DNA from: Plasmodium brasilianum | Taxonomy: Eukaryota > Apicomplexa > Aconoidasida > Haemosporida > Plasmodiidae | Direction: 5' to 3' | Assembly: GCF_023973825.1 (NCBI RefSeq) | Contig: NC_090127.1 | Coordinates: forward strand, 434,001 to 498,000 | Length of the DNA stretch: 64,000 bases | Part shown: positions 1 to 12,294 of the stretch, one piece after another | Numbering within the stretch: position 1 is the first letter of the stretch | Layout: each line of letters starts with the position of its first letter | Notes under the pieces: model-generated | The model's database searches: none | What the model was told of the DNA's origin: nothing | What the model saw: the letters and a program-made list of their open reading frames with translations, nothing else | Made by a program: the position numbers and the translations under genes

Positions 1-136
1 TCTTTACTCATTTTGAAAATATTTTTAGTTGAACACTCTATATTCTGCGTGTAGTTATTTGTTGTAGCACTAGCTTTTTTTTTCTCTAAATATATATATA
101 TAAGTACATATATTTACAAATAGACACTTATATATA

Positions 137-308
137 TATGTATGTATGTATGTATGTGTATGTATGTATGTATGTGTATGTATGTATGTGTATGTATGTA
201 TGTATGTATGTGTATGTATGTAAGTATGTATGTGTATGTATGTATGTATGTGTATGTATGTATGTATGTGTATGTATGTATGTATGTATGTATGTGTATG
301 TATGTATA
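137..308. repeat. (TATG)n/(TGTG) microsatellite
   Basis: Tetranucleotide repeat of TATG units interrupted at intervals by TGTG, about 170 bp. It is open in several frames on both strands only because it lacks stop codons. No gene is supported here. Confidence 0.9.
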
Positions 309-1760
309 GGTGAATTCAAAATTATGTGTATATCTATGAGTATATATAGGTAAATTCTCAAGTAAAACTTTATATAAGTGCCTGTTTATGTAAATACACA
401 ATTATGCGTATATCTTTGTGTATATATGCGTAGATGCACAAGTATATCTATATGCTTGTGTGCTTATGTAAATTCACAAGTACAGCTACATATATCTATA
501 TAGATATTTATAGACAAATTCACAAGTATACATATATGTATCTGTATGTGTATGTTTAGGTAAATTCACAAGAATACCTGTATGCGTACTTTTGTGTAAG
601 TAAATATATAAGTAAACATATATGAATTTGTATGTTTGTGTAAATTAACAAATATGCTTAGATGTATCTATATGTTTTTGTAAATTTACAAGTAAAACTA
701 CATATATATCTATATGTATATATATAGATAAACTCACATGTTTATCGATGTAAGTGTAGATGTATAAGTAAATTCACAAGTATATCTTCGTGTGTGCGGA
801 TGTATATGTAAAGTCACAGATATACATATATGTATCTGTGTGTCTATTTATATTCACCAGTAAACTTATATGTATGCTTTTGTTTATGTAAATTCACAAT
901 TATGTGTATCTCTTTATATACATATGTGTAGATTAAAAAGTATATCTATATGCATATGAATGTTTCAGTAAACTCACAGGTATAACTATATATATATATA
1001 TATACCTATTTATAGATAAATTCACAACTACTGCATCAGTATATGTAATTATAGATAAATTCACAAGTATAATTGCATGTATCTGTACTTGTATTTACAT
1101 GTAAATTCATAAGTGTATCTATATACATGCATATGTTTAGGTAAATTTACAAGTACATTTATATATATATCTGTGTGTATATGTTTAGGTAAATTTACAA
1201 GTACATTTATATATATCTGTGCGTGTATGTTTAGGTAAACTCACAAGTGCATCTACATGCATGCATAAATTTAGGTAAATTTACAGGAATACCTATTTGT
1301 ATGGGTTTGTTTACGTAAATTCACAAGAATACCTATTTGTATGTGTTTATTTATGTAAATTCACAAGTATATCTACGTGCATGCATATATATAAGTAAAT
1401 TCACAAGTATGACTACATGTATCTGTATATATATTTATACATAAATTCACTAGTACACCTATATTCATGTGTATGTTTAAGTAAATTCACAAGTTTAACT
1501 ACATGTATCTATATGTGTATATATAGGTAAATTCACAAGTTTAACTACATGTATCTATATGTGTATATATAGGTAAATTCACAAGAATACCGATATGCAT
1601 GCGTATGTTTAGGTAACTTCACAATTATGCCTACATGCATGTATATATTTTTGTAAATTTATAAGGGCATCTATATGTATCCATAAGTATCTGTAAATTT
1701 ACAAGTATACCTACATGCATGTGTATATATAGATAAATACTCACGTATATCTATATACGC
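309..1760. repeat. Degenerate 38-48 bp minisatellite array
   Basis: About 33 diverged copies of a unit that opens with a core close to GTAAATTCACAAGTATA and continues with a purine/pyrimidine-alternating tail (TCTATATGCATGTGTATG-like). Core starts are visible near 309, 350, 390, 430, 468, 512 and 560, and then regularly to about 1740. Two adjacent copies near 1490-1575 are almost identical, so some duplication is recent. No open reading frame runs through it. Confidence 0.85.
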
Positions 1761-2705
1761 TGGTATGTATACCTATACACAGCTCATACAGGAGGGATAG
1801 CTGATCTTTTTTTTTTTTTTTTTGCTTATTTTAATTTATATATTTTTTATGTTATTTATATTTCTCTTTACTCAATTTGATTTATTATCCTACTTAGGTA
1901 ATATTTTATTTTCATAAATTAGCTGTTATAACGTTACTATAATACTTTTCTAATAAAGTGTGCATAAGATATTTAAAAATTTCTTGCTTAAATAATTTTT
2001 TTTTAAAAGTTGAAAATAAAAATGTTTTTAATTTATTTTTTTTTTTCAAAAAATAAAAAATGTAACATCTTTGAAAAATAAAAAATAATATTATTTTAAC
2101 ATCTAATTTTTTTTTAATTTTATTTCTTTTCATTTTCTCTTTTTTTTTTTCTTATTTCAATTTACATAACAAAAATTAGATTCTAGGAATCTTAAAAAAA
2201 GAAAAACCAAGAAGAAACCAAAAAAAAAAAAAGAAAAGGCGTACAGAGACATATGAAATATGCACAAAGATACAACGTAAATACTGGAACACCTTGCATA
2301 AAAGCTCATTTCTTATAGTTTATTCTTCATTAACATGTGTACTTGTATGTATATATATATATATACATACATATATGTAGACGTAAGTAGGTCTCTTTAC
2401 GCGTCTAATTCATCTAACTTTACACTATTATATTCACATTGTGCTTCTTTTTTCTCGTATTATCATATTTGTTTTCCTATTAACTAGGGTTTACGGGGAT
2501 AACAAAAAAAAAAAAAAATTTTAGGAAGCATGCTAGTATTGCTTTTTTCTTTTAAAATTTTTTTTTTTTTCGCATAAGGCTATATAAATAGATTCATATG
2601 TACGCATATAGGTTGCATACACATGCATATATGCATACATTTAGGCACCGTACATATATCGCAAATTTATGATTTTCTTGTGCATGTGCGAACATTCGTG
2701 CATAA

Positions 2706-2740
<35 letters not shown>

Positions 2741-3228
2741 AAAGAAATGCAAGAATGATTTTTTGCGTGAGTGATAATAGTATGTACAGAAAAACAAAAC
2801 TGAATGAAATCTGAGTAGTGCATCTCAAGTGACGTTATTAAAAAATAAAATTGCATTATCGTTTAAGAAAAGAAATACTAACTTCTACATTATAATTAAC
2901 TCATATTTATGTATATATATAAATATATAGAAATGAAGAAATACAAGAAATGCACAAAATTACGAAGCATACCATGACATTCCATAAAAATGCTACGCAA
3001 ATTTGCATGCAACATACGTAATAAATAAGAGTAACAAAAAACAATATTAGTAGAATATTCACTCCCACAACATGCATGTATATATATATTTATATATTCA
3101 TATATGTATGTATATTAATATATATGTTTCCTTATAAGTATGCACTCAAAAAAAAATCCTCTGTTTTTTAAAAAAAATGAAAAAAAAAATCACACACCGT
3201 CACTGTACGCATTTGTACAAAAGGAAAG
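1761..3228. other. Intergenic, A+T-rich
   Basis: No gene recognised. It contains a T16 run near 1808, an A32 run at 2707-2738 and short TA microsatellites. The right end is presumably the 3' untranslated region of the minus-strand B-box gene. Confidence 0.6.
2707..2738. repeat. A32 homopolymer
   Basis: Uninterrupted run of 32 A, intergenic. Confidence 0.9.
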
Positions 3229-5784
3229 TTACGACACAGATGATACCAAATTATTTGGCTTCAAAAAATTTTGCAAATACCTCAGATAACTAATTATTTG
3301 AGAGGAATACAAATTCATGTAAAAAATTTTACTCTCTCTGATTTTTGATAATTCTTCTATAGGTTTAAAATCATTATTTAGTAAAATAGTTTTATCTATA
3401 ACATCTATATTTTCTCTATAAAATTTAATAATATCTATTGGATTATTTTGAAATTTGTTATCTCGAATTATATTTATTGTTCTCTCAATATCCTCATATT
3501 TGTAGTTTAAAAGTTGGATATACTCTAAATTTTCTTTCTTGAAATTATTCATATATAAATCAAATTGTTCAAAAATTTCTTTTTCTTTTTTACGTAAGTT
3601 ATTATTTATATAACTAATTTTACTGTTTAAATCATAGTAACATTCGCTTAATATGGAAGACCAATCATTTTTTGTATCTTGTAAAGATTCGTAAAAATTT
3701 CTCTCCAAATCATTTATTAGGTCACTTATTATTTCATTCCATTGTATTAAGTAATTATTTAAAACTGTTATAAAAGCAGTATTTATATTTTCAATATTAC
3801 AATCTGTAGTATGTATTCCATTAATTGCACATTCTGAGCAAAAACATTTGCTACAACAGGTGTGACAAAAATATTGTATGGGATAATTATAGTGTTGATT
3901 GCATCTTATGTTTTCAATTGTTGTAAAATTTTTATTATTTATACTGCTGTCAGTTATTATTTTATTTGCTCCATTATTTAGTGTATTTGCTTTTACATTT
4001 GTTATGCATATTTCCCTCTCCGAGCTATTATTTGAATAGAGACAACTATCATCACTTGAACTTATATCAACGCGACATACACTGCTGTTTGATAAAAGAC
4101 ATACGTTCCCATATTTTTCTGTCTCTTCCTGGATATCATATCTTTTTTCATTTTGTACTATACTGCTCCTTTTATCAAATAATTTTTCCGTTTTTTTTTT
4201 TTTTTTTTTTTTTTTTTTTCTTCTACCGCTACACCTATCGCTAAGTCGTTCTTTTCTTATTTTCTCCTTTTTTTTAGTTCCCTTCAGATATTCACCCATT
4301 CCAGTAGATGATCCTATTGTTCCCATAATAGAAGAATTTTCACTGTCATAACTACTTGCATTTTTTAGATCCTCTACTAGATTATTTAGTTTTTCCGAAA
4401 TTCTAAGGTTGTTTTTCTTTTTTCCCTCCTTATCTATTAGCATTTTTTTTCTTTCATAAAAATGCTTTTCGTCATACTTGTCAAAATCAGAGTAATCATC
4501 ATCGTCATAAACTTTGTACTTCTTTTTTGCGGAATTTTCATGAAAACTTTCTTCTTCCATATTGGTTAGAATTTCTATATCATCCCCTGTTACGTTTAAA
4601 AATTTCTTTGGACACTTTGCTATTTTTTTAAGATGTATACCCTTTTTGTCTATTTCATAGTAATTATGAATTTTCCTATTTTCACAATTTAATTTATTTA
4701 GAACATCGTTATCGTGTATACTACTACAACATTCTTCACATAAATATTCTACACAGTCTTTGCAGTATATTTTAGCTTCATTGAATGAACAAATATTACA
4801 TATGTAGGAATATCTATTTAAATCGTCTGTATGTTCATCAAGGTATTTATATTTACTACTTGCTACTAACAATTTTTTTAAATTTTCATTTTTTAAAACA
4901 TCAATATTTAACGTGTCATTAAAAGTTACACTTAACTTTTTAACATCTTCTTCATTAATAATTTTATTTTTTTGTTCTTCATTATTACTTAAGAAATTAA
5001 AGTAAAATGTATGAACATTTAAAACATCGGATGAAAATAGACCAACTTTTGTTAGTAATTCAACTGTATCTAAAGTAAGTTTGTTTTTAATATTACATAA
5101 AAAACATGTAATATAACCTAATTTTTCTTTTTTAAATATCATTTCTATTTCACTACTATTCATTCTTTCATTCTTTGCATTTTGGGGATTTACAAAGCAT
5201 TCTTCTATCTTATAATTTTCTACCTTTTTTTTTACACTTTTTTCTTTGGAGCAAGTTTTCAAAAAGTTCTCGTATTTTTTCTGTAATTGTATACTTGCAC
5301 AAATTAGACAAATCAAGTGTTTACATGATAAAATTAAAACATCCTCGACTTCCCTACTGCAGTTGGCGCATCGATAGGTTCTAACGCTACAAAGAAAAGG
5401 TACCAAAATTTTCAGTAGCGTTTGTTTTTTTTTTTAATGCGCATCAACAAGAACATATACATATATACGTATACATGTGCATATGTATAAAAACATAGAA
5501 TACATATGTAAACATACGCATGTGTACCGTACGCCCAACAGTTATTAATTTCTTATTTTTTCCAATGAAGCAGAGTTAAATGTGTGCATATATGAAAGTG
5601 AATATGCAATTATAGAAAAACTTGCATAAATGCTGGCTTACTGCTCATTATCTACTTCACATAACTCCTTTTCTGAGCCTTCCTCTCCCTCTTCCTCGAA
5701 TTCTTCGCTACACTTTTCTGAAATGTCAGAGGAATGTTCGCTTTTTAATTTTATAACTTCGTTCGATGAGGACATATTATTCAT
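3229..5784 (-). CDS. RING-like, double B-box, coiled-coil (TRIM-like) zinc-finger protein, two exons
   Basis: Exon 1 is 5784-5642 (ATG at 5784, acidic, 47 codons plus two bases, in-frame stop upstream). The intron is 5641-5387 (GTAAGC donor, TTTTCTTTGTAG acceptor) and exon 2 is 5386-3229, giving 766 residues. The uninterrupted frame would start only at a TTG, so the splice is preferred. Order: a RING-like cluster (C54, C57, C69, H71, C74, C77, with a late CxxC near 140); B-box 1 near 240-285; a Ser/Lys/Asp-rich linker with a Lys10 run near 435; B-box 2 near 542-580; then a long helical, probably coiled-coil tail to about 700. This order matches RBCC/TRIM proteins. A ubiquitin-ligase role is inference, because the RING spacing is divergent. 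It is divergent with the membrane-protein gene at 8186. Confidence 0.85.
4191..4219 (-). repeat. Coding A29 tract (Lys run)
   Basis: 29 consecutive T on the plus strand, read as AAA lysine codons inside the B-box protein linker. It stays in frame across the tract. Confidence 0.85.
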
Positions 5785-8185
5785 CCTGCATATTTTTTTT
5801 TTTCAGATTAGAACAAAAAGATGTTAAAAAATGCTCATGGATTGGAAAAAATGAGAGGAATAAAAAAAATCATTCTTCCAATTTTTCTAGCCAAAAAGGG
5901 GGGTAAAATTTACACATATATATATATATATATCAACTTTATGTTTATAAAAGTACTAAAATGCCACAAAGTAAAGGAAGAATATTTATCACAAAAATGT
6001 TCATTTATCTGCACACACAATCAAATGTCTAATTTTGTCCATTACCCATTAAAAGTAAAAAATAAATAAAGCAAGAACAATTACTATTGGAATATTATAA
6101 CAATACCAAATCTCAATCGTAAAAAAAAATATACGATATAATTCATAGGTATTTTCTATTAAATAAATGTGTTTAACATTACAAAAGGTGAAAATTACTC
6201 CTGTTCCTATTTATTTTATTAATTTATTTTTATTTTTTTTCCAAAGCAAAATAGAAGATTTAACAAGCAAAGAGAAAAACTGGGCAAAAGAAAAAAAAAA
6301 AAATTGAGTTGACACATTTATCTGCTTGTTTGTTTTTTTTTTTATTGTTCAGAATAAACATATAACGAAATATTTAAAAAAAGTTGTAAATTTAAAGAAA
6401 TACAGTTACAGGCACTTTTGGACATATATTTTGACGAAATTTTTACCAGTGTGATAAAAAAAAATATATCAATTTTAGTAATAGTTCCATGTATTTTATT
6501 TTTTTTTTTTGTTGCATTTTGTGCAAAATATATTTTTAAAAGAAAGCTTAACATATTTTCCTAGACATTTACAGGAAATAATTTGTTTTTTTTTCATGTA
6601 AATTAAAACAATTTTTATATTTGTATTTTCGCAGAACTGTATTCATATATACCACCGCGACTATATTACACCTTAACTTTTACATAACTATGCACCATTT
6701 TTTTTCCACATAAGGTTTTAACCTTTTTAAGTCGTTGTGCATTGAATTTAAATTAATGCATTCACATGTGCCTGTTTATATATTTAGCATAATAATAATA
6801 GTATTATAGTGATAATTTTGTGTTATTTCACATTATATTTTTATGTTATCTTTGTTTCCTTTTTTACTAAACGCTCCATTGTGCTCATATATATATGAAG
6901 TTTATATAATTTTTCACATCATATATTGCCGTAATATTTTTTTTTTTGTATTACTTTTTTTCTATATAACAACCTATTTTCACCTGGAGAACTGGAAAAT
7001 AAGTAGTAACAATATATAAACATTACTTTAATAATTAGACATTATAAAATAACTTTATAAACCCAAGTATTCAATGTAGCTAAATTTTGTAGCGATTTTC
7101 TTTCAAAGAATAGATGTTCTCCTTCAAACATGCAACCATACATTTATACGAACATACATACAATAATAATAATACACATGCATAAATACAAGAACTTTCA
7201 CACATTTACATATACATAGTTTTCTGTTCTTACATATAATACTTGAAGTATATTAGACTTCGAGGGATGTAAAATTTTTTTAGCTATTTAAAAAAAAAAA
7301 AATATATTCATGAGAAAATGTAGATATGAACGCACGAACAGAATAGTTATTTTTACATATAATAGCTTTTTATCACTTCTGCCAATCGTTTTTATCACTT
7401 TTGTCGCTCATTTTTATTACGACTTTTCCTCATGACGCTCTTCCGTAAAGAGTAAAACAAATTATATTTTTATTTTCTCGTTCTAAACATTTTATTACTT
7501 TTCCTTTAAACATTTTTCCATATATTATATAGTTTTCCAATGACCTTTTTTTTTACTTTATTTAAATTTTTTTATTATTTACCTATTTTCTTTTTTTAAT
7601 TCCAATAATTTCATTTTTCTATATTCAATTTTTAAATTGTAATTGAATACATATAGAAGTACCCACCATTATTTACTAATTTTTATTTATTTCAAAATAA
7701 CATAAAATTATAGGAAACATCTACATTTCTAATGTTAATTAATTTCTTAAGATTCATTAATTTTGAGGAAAATAAAAAAGGAAAAAAAATAAAAAAATGT
7801 AGGATTATAAAGTTATGAAATGCATATTTGTGCATTAATTTTTTTTTTTTTACAAATTTCGTATCACTCTTTTTTTTTTTTTTTTGTTTCTTTCCCCTTC
7901 TATTTTCCTCCTAATTTTTTTTTCTTTTTTAATTATCAAAAATTTTTAAGTAAAATAATTAGATTAAGACTAATATAATAAATAATAAAAATATAAAATT
8001 CTGTTATAGATAAAGAATTTCAGTAAAACTCTGTAAAGAGAGCTGTGCATGTAACGTATATGTATAACATTTATACAAAAATCTACACACCCTGTATACA
8101 CTGTACACATTTGTATACACACACACACACACACAAACACAAATGCAATAAGTAAATTTACGGTTATCCAAATGCAGGGAAAGAA
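5785..8185. other. Divergent intergenic region
   Basis: 2.4 kb between two genes transcribed away from each other, so it should hold both promoters. It is A+T-rich with many poly-T and poly-A runs. Short open frames here (such as 5821-6069 and 6342-6554) are low-complexity and have no recognisable protein. A mildly G+C-richer patch lies near 7375-7450. Specific promoter motifs are not recognisable. Confidence 0.5.
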
Positions 8186-10258
8186 ATGGATAATTTAAAA
8201 AGTTTACAAAGAAATGACACAATTAAGAGCAAAAAAAATGACACACAAAAAAATGGTGAAGTTAGCAAAAAAAATGACAGTAATTTATTAACAATTTATT
8301 CGTTTATAAGTAGCTATGTATTTAAAGAAGATATGAACTATGACGAAAATGATAGCAGATACGTATTATTGGAAAGTCAAGATTTAGAGAATGAAAATTG
8401 TGCCAAGAAGGTAAGTTTCAGCGAATACAATGAAAAAATATATGGATATTATGGGGGAAAAAGTGGTAGTAATGAAGGACACGAAGAAGATGAAGATGAG
8501 GATGAGGAAGAATATGAGGGGGAAGATTCAGAAGAAGATGAAATAGAAGATGAAGATGACGAACACGAAGACGATGAAGAAGCAGGTATAGGTCTAAAAG
8601 TAAATACAAATGAAGAAGATGTGGATGTTGAAGGAAATAATATACCCGGAATATGCAAAGCACATGAACATATAAATAAGGGAGCAACAAAAAAGAGAAA
8701 TATGAAAAGTATGAAAGAAGAAAAATATATAAAAAAGTTATGGAAAAAAGGAAAAAAAAATAAATCCTTGCAAACGAATAAGAGTGATAAAGAGAATCAT
8801 AATAACAATAATAATAAAATTAAAAAAAATATAAATAATTTTTCTAAATACTTTATGCTATCAATGGATAATACTAATGAACAGGAAAATATTTTTAAGG
8901 ATGAAAAACAATTATCACGACAAATGTCTTACTATAATGATGCTTACTATTATACATCTGAAATGATATACAAAAATAATAGAAGACACAAAGAAAAATT
9001 TGCCTTATATTTAAGGTTAATCTCTTTATGTGTTAATATAGTCATAGGTATTTATTTAATTACACGTTTTCCACATACTTATAACGAATTTGATTTAAAT
9101 TCTCAAAGCGGGCATTCAAAAGAACATGAAAACATAAAAAATATCGTTAGGAGTCATCTAGAGAAGAATAAATATTGTAAGGCTTATGAAAATAAGCCGG
9201 ACACGCATGCAGATCTTCTAAATAGCGAGAGTAAAGTATTAAAAAAAATTGAAAATAAAATGAAATATTTTAACATCCTTTTTAGGAGCAGTAAAAGGGA
9301 AAGTCAAGCTGAAAATAATGGCAATTCTCAGCATAACAGTGGTAGCACTCACAGAGCAATTATCAATAGTAATATAGACAGTAATAACAGCAACAATACC
9401 AATGTGAGTAGTAATAATAAAAGTGATGACGCAATGGGAACGAACATAAATAAATATCATGATGTAGGAGAAAATGATTCAAGTACGCCAATAAAAGATA
9501 TAGATATTATCCATTTAATCGATGAAGAGTATATTATGAATTACATTTATTTAGAAATGAACAAGATATATAAGTATGCTCTTTACTCCTTTTTCGGAGA
9601 ATTATTAGTTATATCAATTATTGTCTTTTCTTTATTTATATTAAGAATATTCATAAAAGATAATAACAAATTTAGTGTTATCTTAACCATGTATGGTATT
9701 TTGTATAAAATATTTTGCTACATTTTTGCGCATTATGTTTTAGTTATGGGTTTATATATTGTATCTATTTATTACAGCATATATGTATATCGAGACATAT
9801 ATGAAAATAGTTTTAATTTTTTTTGTTATCATTATGTATATAATAATATACATATACATTTGCTTATGCTATTTTATGCTTTTCAAAATATTATCTTCAC
9901 AATAAATGATACATTCAATTGTATCAGAATGATGTTTATAATATTGAAACATCTTATTATAATAATATATGAAAAAATTACTTGTAAAAATTTTATCACA
10001 TTTTACGAATTGAAAGAGGATAAATCCCCTTTGTCTTTAAACTGCATGAATAAGTTCAAAAACAAATGTAACATGAATAACAAATGCTGTCGAGATAAAA
10101 ATTGCGTAGAAATTGATATTGATGATACACACGAATCCGAATATGACAAAACAGAATTTCCTATTACAACTTTACACCAAAAACCTTATTGTAAGAATCT
10201 GGATATCAAAACATACGAACAGTCTCTACTTAACATGCGCAATCCCATATTTAAGTAG
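8186..10258 (+). CDS. Conserved-type multi-pass membrane protein, unknown function
   Basis: Single-exon frame of 690 residues from ATG 8186. There is no N-terminal signal peptide. Residues about 93-135 are an acidic Asp/Glu-rich stretch, followed by a Lys/Asn-rich region. Hydrophobic segments are at about 272-294, 466-492, 496-535 (long enough for two passes), 557-575 and 582-600, separated by an Asn/Ser-rich loop (about 370-430). The C-terminal tail has a small Cys cluster near 620-640. I do not recognise the family. The layout suggests an integral membrane protein with large cytosolic or lumenal low-complexity parts. Coding-like sequence continues in frame for 39 codons past the TAG at 10256 (see findings). 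Confidence 0.85.
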   Translation: MDNLKSLQRNDTIKSKKNDTQKNGEVSKKNDSNLLTIYSFISSYVFKEDMNYDENDSRYVLLESQDLENENCAKKVSFSEYNEKIYGYYGGKSGSNEGHEEDEDEDEEEYEGEDSEEDEIEDEDDEHEDDEEAGIGLKVNTNEEDVDVEGNNIPGICKAHEHINKGATKKRNMKSMKEEKYIKKLWKKGKKNKSLQTNKSDKENHNNNNNKIKKNINNFSKYFMLSMDNTNEQENIFKDEKQLSRQMSYYNDAYYYTSEMIYKNNRRHKEKFALYLRLISLCVNIVIGIYLITRFPHTYNEFDLNSQSGHSKEHENIKNIVRSHLEKNKYCKAYENKPDTHADLLNSESKVLKKIENKMKYFNILFRSSKRESQAENNGNSQHNSGSTHRAIINSNIDSNNSNNTNVSSNNKSDDAMGTNINKYHDVGENDSSTPIKDIDIIHLIDEEYIMNYIYLEMNKIYKYALYSFFGELLVISIIVFSLFILRIFIKDNNKFSVILTMYGILYKIFCYIFAHYVLVMGLYIVSIYYSIYVYRDIYENSFNFFCYHYVYNNIHIHLLMLFYAFQNIIFTINDTFNCIRMMFIILKHLIIIIYEKITCKNFITFYELKEDKSPLSLNCMNKFKNKCNMNNKCCRDKNCVEIDIDDTHESEYDKTEFPITTLHQKPYCKNLDIKTYEQSLLNMRNPIFK

Positions 10259-11856
10259 ATCCTCCTTCGTGTCTCAGTGCGGAATAGGGGCTGTGAAATA
10301 AGAATGGTAATAGACACGATAAAGGAAATTGAAATAATCATAGAATCTACAGTAGAACGGAAAATGAAACCACAGTAGTAGCAATAAATAATTTTTTATT
10401 CTCATAAAGGAATTTGCATATTTTTACAATAAACACAAATTTTTTGATTTTTAAAGTATCATTCTTAAATTTTTATAAAACTTTTAAAATTTTTTAATTA
10501 TTTTTATGCACTTGTATAAAATTTTTTTAGTTTTTTTTCTTTTTTTGGTCTACATCATATTTAATTATATTACTTTTATTTTGTAAGTTTCCATCATTTT
10601 ACGCATACTTATTTTATTACCCTCATTTTGTTCAAATATTTACTTCATTTCAGTCTTTTTTTTTTTTTTTTTTTTTGTTATTTTTGGCCTATTAATTATG
10701 CTCTTATATTATACTGCACATTATTAGGCATGTACTTTTGTTTCATTTTTATTTCAATGCATTTTTCATCACACATAACACACAAGCATGGTATATATAT
10801 ATAATATACATACAGATATACATATTTGGATAGTACATGCTCTTTATTTTCTGTTTTTAAAACTTTTTCTTATCTAACAATGTATGGATGAAATTGGCGC
10901 GATATATTTGTATGTATATATATATACATATATATACACTACTGCAAATGTGTGTTCGTCCTACTTATTTTTAATAAATAAAGAGAAACAAAATTAAGTA
11001 TATTTTCACGTTAGTGAAAGTAGTTTTATGAACATATTAAATTCCGAGGTAATTCCGAATAACAATAAATGAGGGCAAAAAATTAATCATTTTTTAAAGT
11101 ATGGGGTTGAAAAATATAAAATAGAAGTTTTATATATCAGCAAAACAGGGCTTAAAAAACGTAAATGTGCAAATAAATAAATATTTATATATATATACAT
11201 ATACATGAATAGCTTGTTACATCATGGACTTTCTTCGAATAATGTAATATTTAATTTCCATAAAAAATATTATGTTTTATTACCACGAATATTATGACGT
11301 TCCTTTATTTTTGCATTCGTGGAATTATGAAAATATGAAGCACGAAAAAATACATTTTTTCCCAACCCTATTATTAATATAAAAAATGCGCAGATGCAAA
11401 ACGAAAATATGAAAAAGAATGCTCGTTTTTCAGAAAATGTAAGAAGTGTGTTACAATTTTATTAGCTACATTTTTCATTTCCTTTCTTTTATTTTTATTT
11501 TTTTTGTCCTTAGGATTAGTGAATTGAAATAGTGTCATAAGCGATTATTCATTCCTTATTTTCCAGTATCTACGTTTTATTTTACGACATAGTGTATGTA
11601 TGTATATATATATATATATGTATATATATTTATTTATTTATGTTAATATATACATTTGCACCCTTATTAATAATACAAATTTCACCATATTGTGAGGGGA
11701 AAATAACAACTTATAACTTTACATTTTGCATATTTCGTTTAATAAATTTCTTTTGTTCCCTTTCCAAATTTTATATAATTCAAATTCTTCACACAACGTA
11801 CATCCCTGCGATTTACTCACCCCGACGTATTTATATTGAATATTCTTGGCAAAAAC
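10259..11856. other. Intergenic
   Basis: 1.6 kb between two plus-strand genes. The first 120 bp are G+C-elevated and open in all three plus frames. The rest is A+T-rich with T runs and TA repeats. An imperfect dyad (CCACGAAT at 11283 with ATTCGTGG at 11315) was seen but has no assigned role. Confidence 0.5.
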
Positions 11857-12294
11857 ATGGATGAAAAAGACAATAAAGAAAATATAAATTTAATTAAAGA
11901 AACAATGTTTGGTTTGCCCCATGGCATTATTTCAAAAATAATACATAATAATGTAAATCTTAATAATTATAGAATCCGAAAAGAAGCAGTGAATACTTTA
12001 AGTAAGTGCTTGTCTATTTTTATTCTGTATATAACTGAAGGGGCAATAGAACATTGCGAAAATGAAAAAAGGTCTACTCTCTTTGTCCGAGATATTTTAA
12101 ATTCCCTAGATGATTCCTTATTTTTAGATATATATGATGAATTAAAAAAACAGGTAGATATTCAAGAAGAAAATAATAAAAAGGAAACATCCAAAAATAA
12201 TGAAAATGATGAAGAAAAGGATGTGACAAGTACTGAGGCAAATACAAAGAATAAAGAAGATGATTTTGACCTATTACTGCAAGCTTTAGAATGA
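11857..12294 (+). CDS. Histone-fold protein, POLE3/Dpb4-like (DNA polymerase epsilon small subunit type)
   Basis: Single exon, 145 residues. The first ATG is at 11857; the frame is open further upstream only from a TTG. Residues about 15-95 form a CBFD/NF-YB-type histone fold, starting with the LPxxIIxKII-type first helix and containing the Arg-Lys-Glu-Ala second-helix start and the 'RSTLFVRDIL' third-helix region typical of POLE3/CHRAC17/Dpb4. The C-terminus is an acidic Lys/Glu/Asn tail ending in a short hydrophobic 'DLLLQALE'. Family members pair with a second histone-fold subunit (POLE4/Dpb3) in the replicative polymerase epsilon, or in CHRAC with ISWI. NF-YB or Dr1 are alternatives, but the 'LPHGIISKII' and 'FILYITEGAIE' segments fit POLE3 best. 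It is convergent with cpsII. Confidence 0.7.
   Translation: MDEKDNKENINLIKETMFGLPHGIISKIIHNNVNLNNYRIRKEAVNTLSKCLSIFILYITEGAIEHCENEKRSTLFVRDILNSLDDSLFLDIYDELKKQVDIQEENNKKETSKNNENDEEKDVTSTEANTKNKEDDFDLLLQALE

Noticed and set aside
114..401. Tyr/Thr/His/Ile-rich open frames on both strands
   Set aside because: They are the translation of the (TATG)n microsatellite, with no stops by composition.
309..1760. CRISPR-like array
   Set aside because: Unit length varies, there are no exact direct repeats or unique spacers, and the genome is eukaryotic.
5630..5827. Plus-strand Ser-rich 65-codon frame
   Set aside because: It is the complement of the acidic first exon of the B-box gene, which splices in phase on the other strand.
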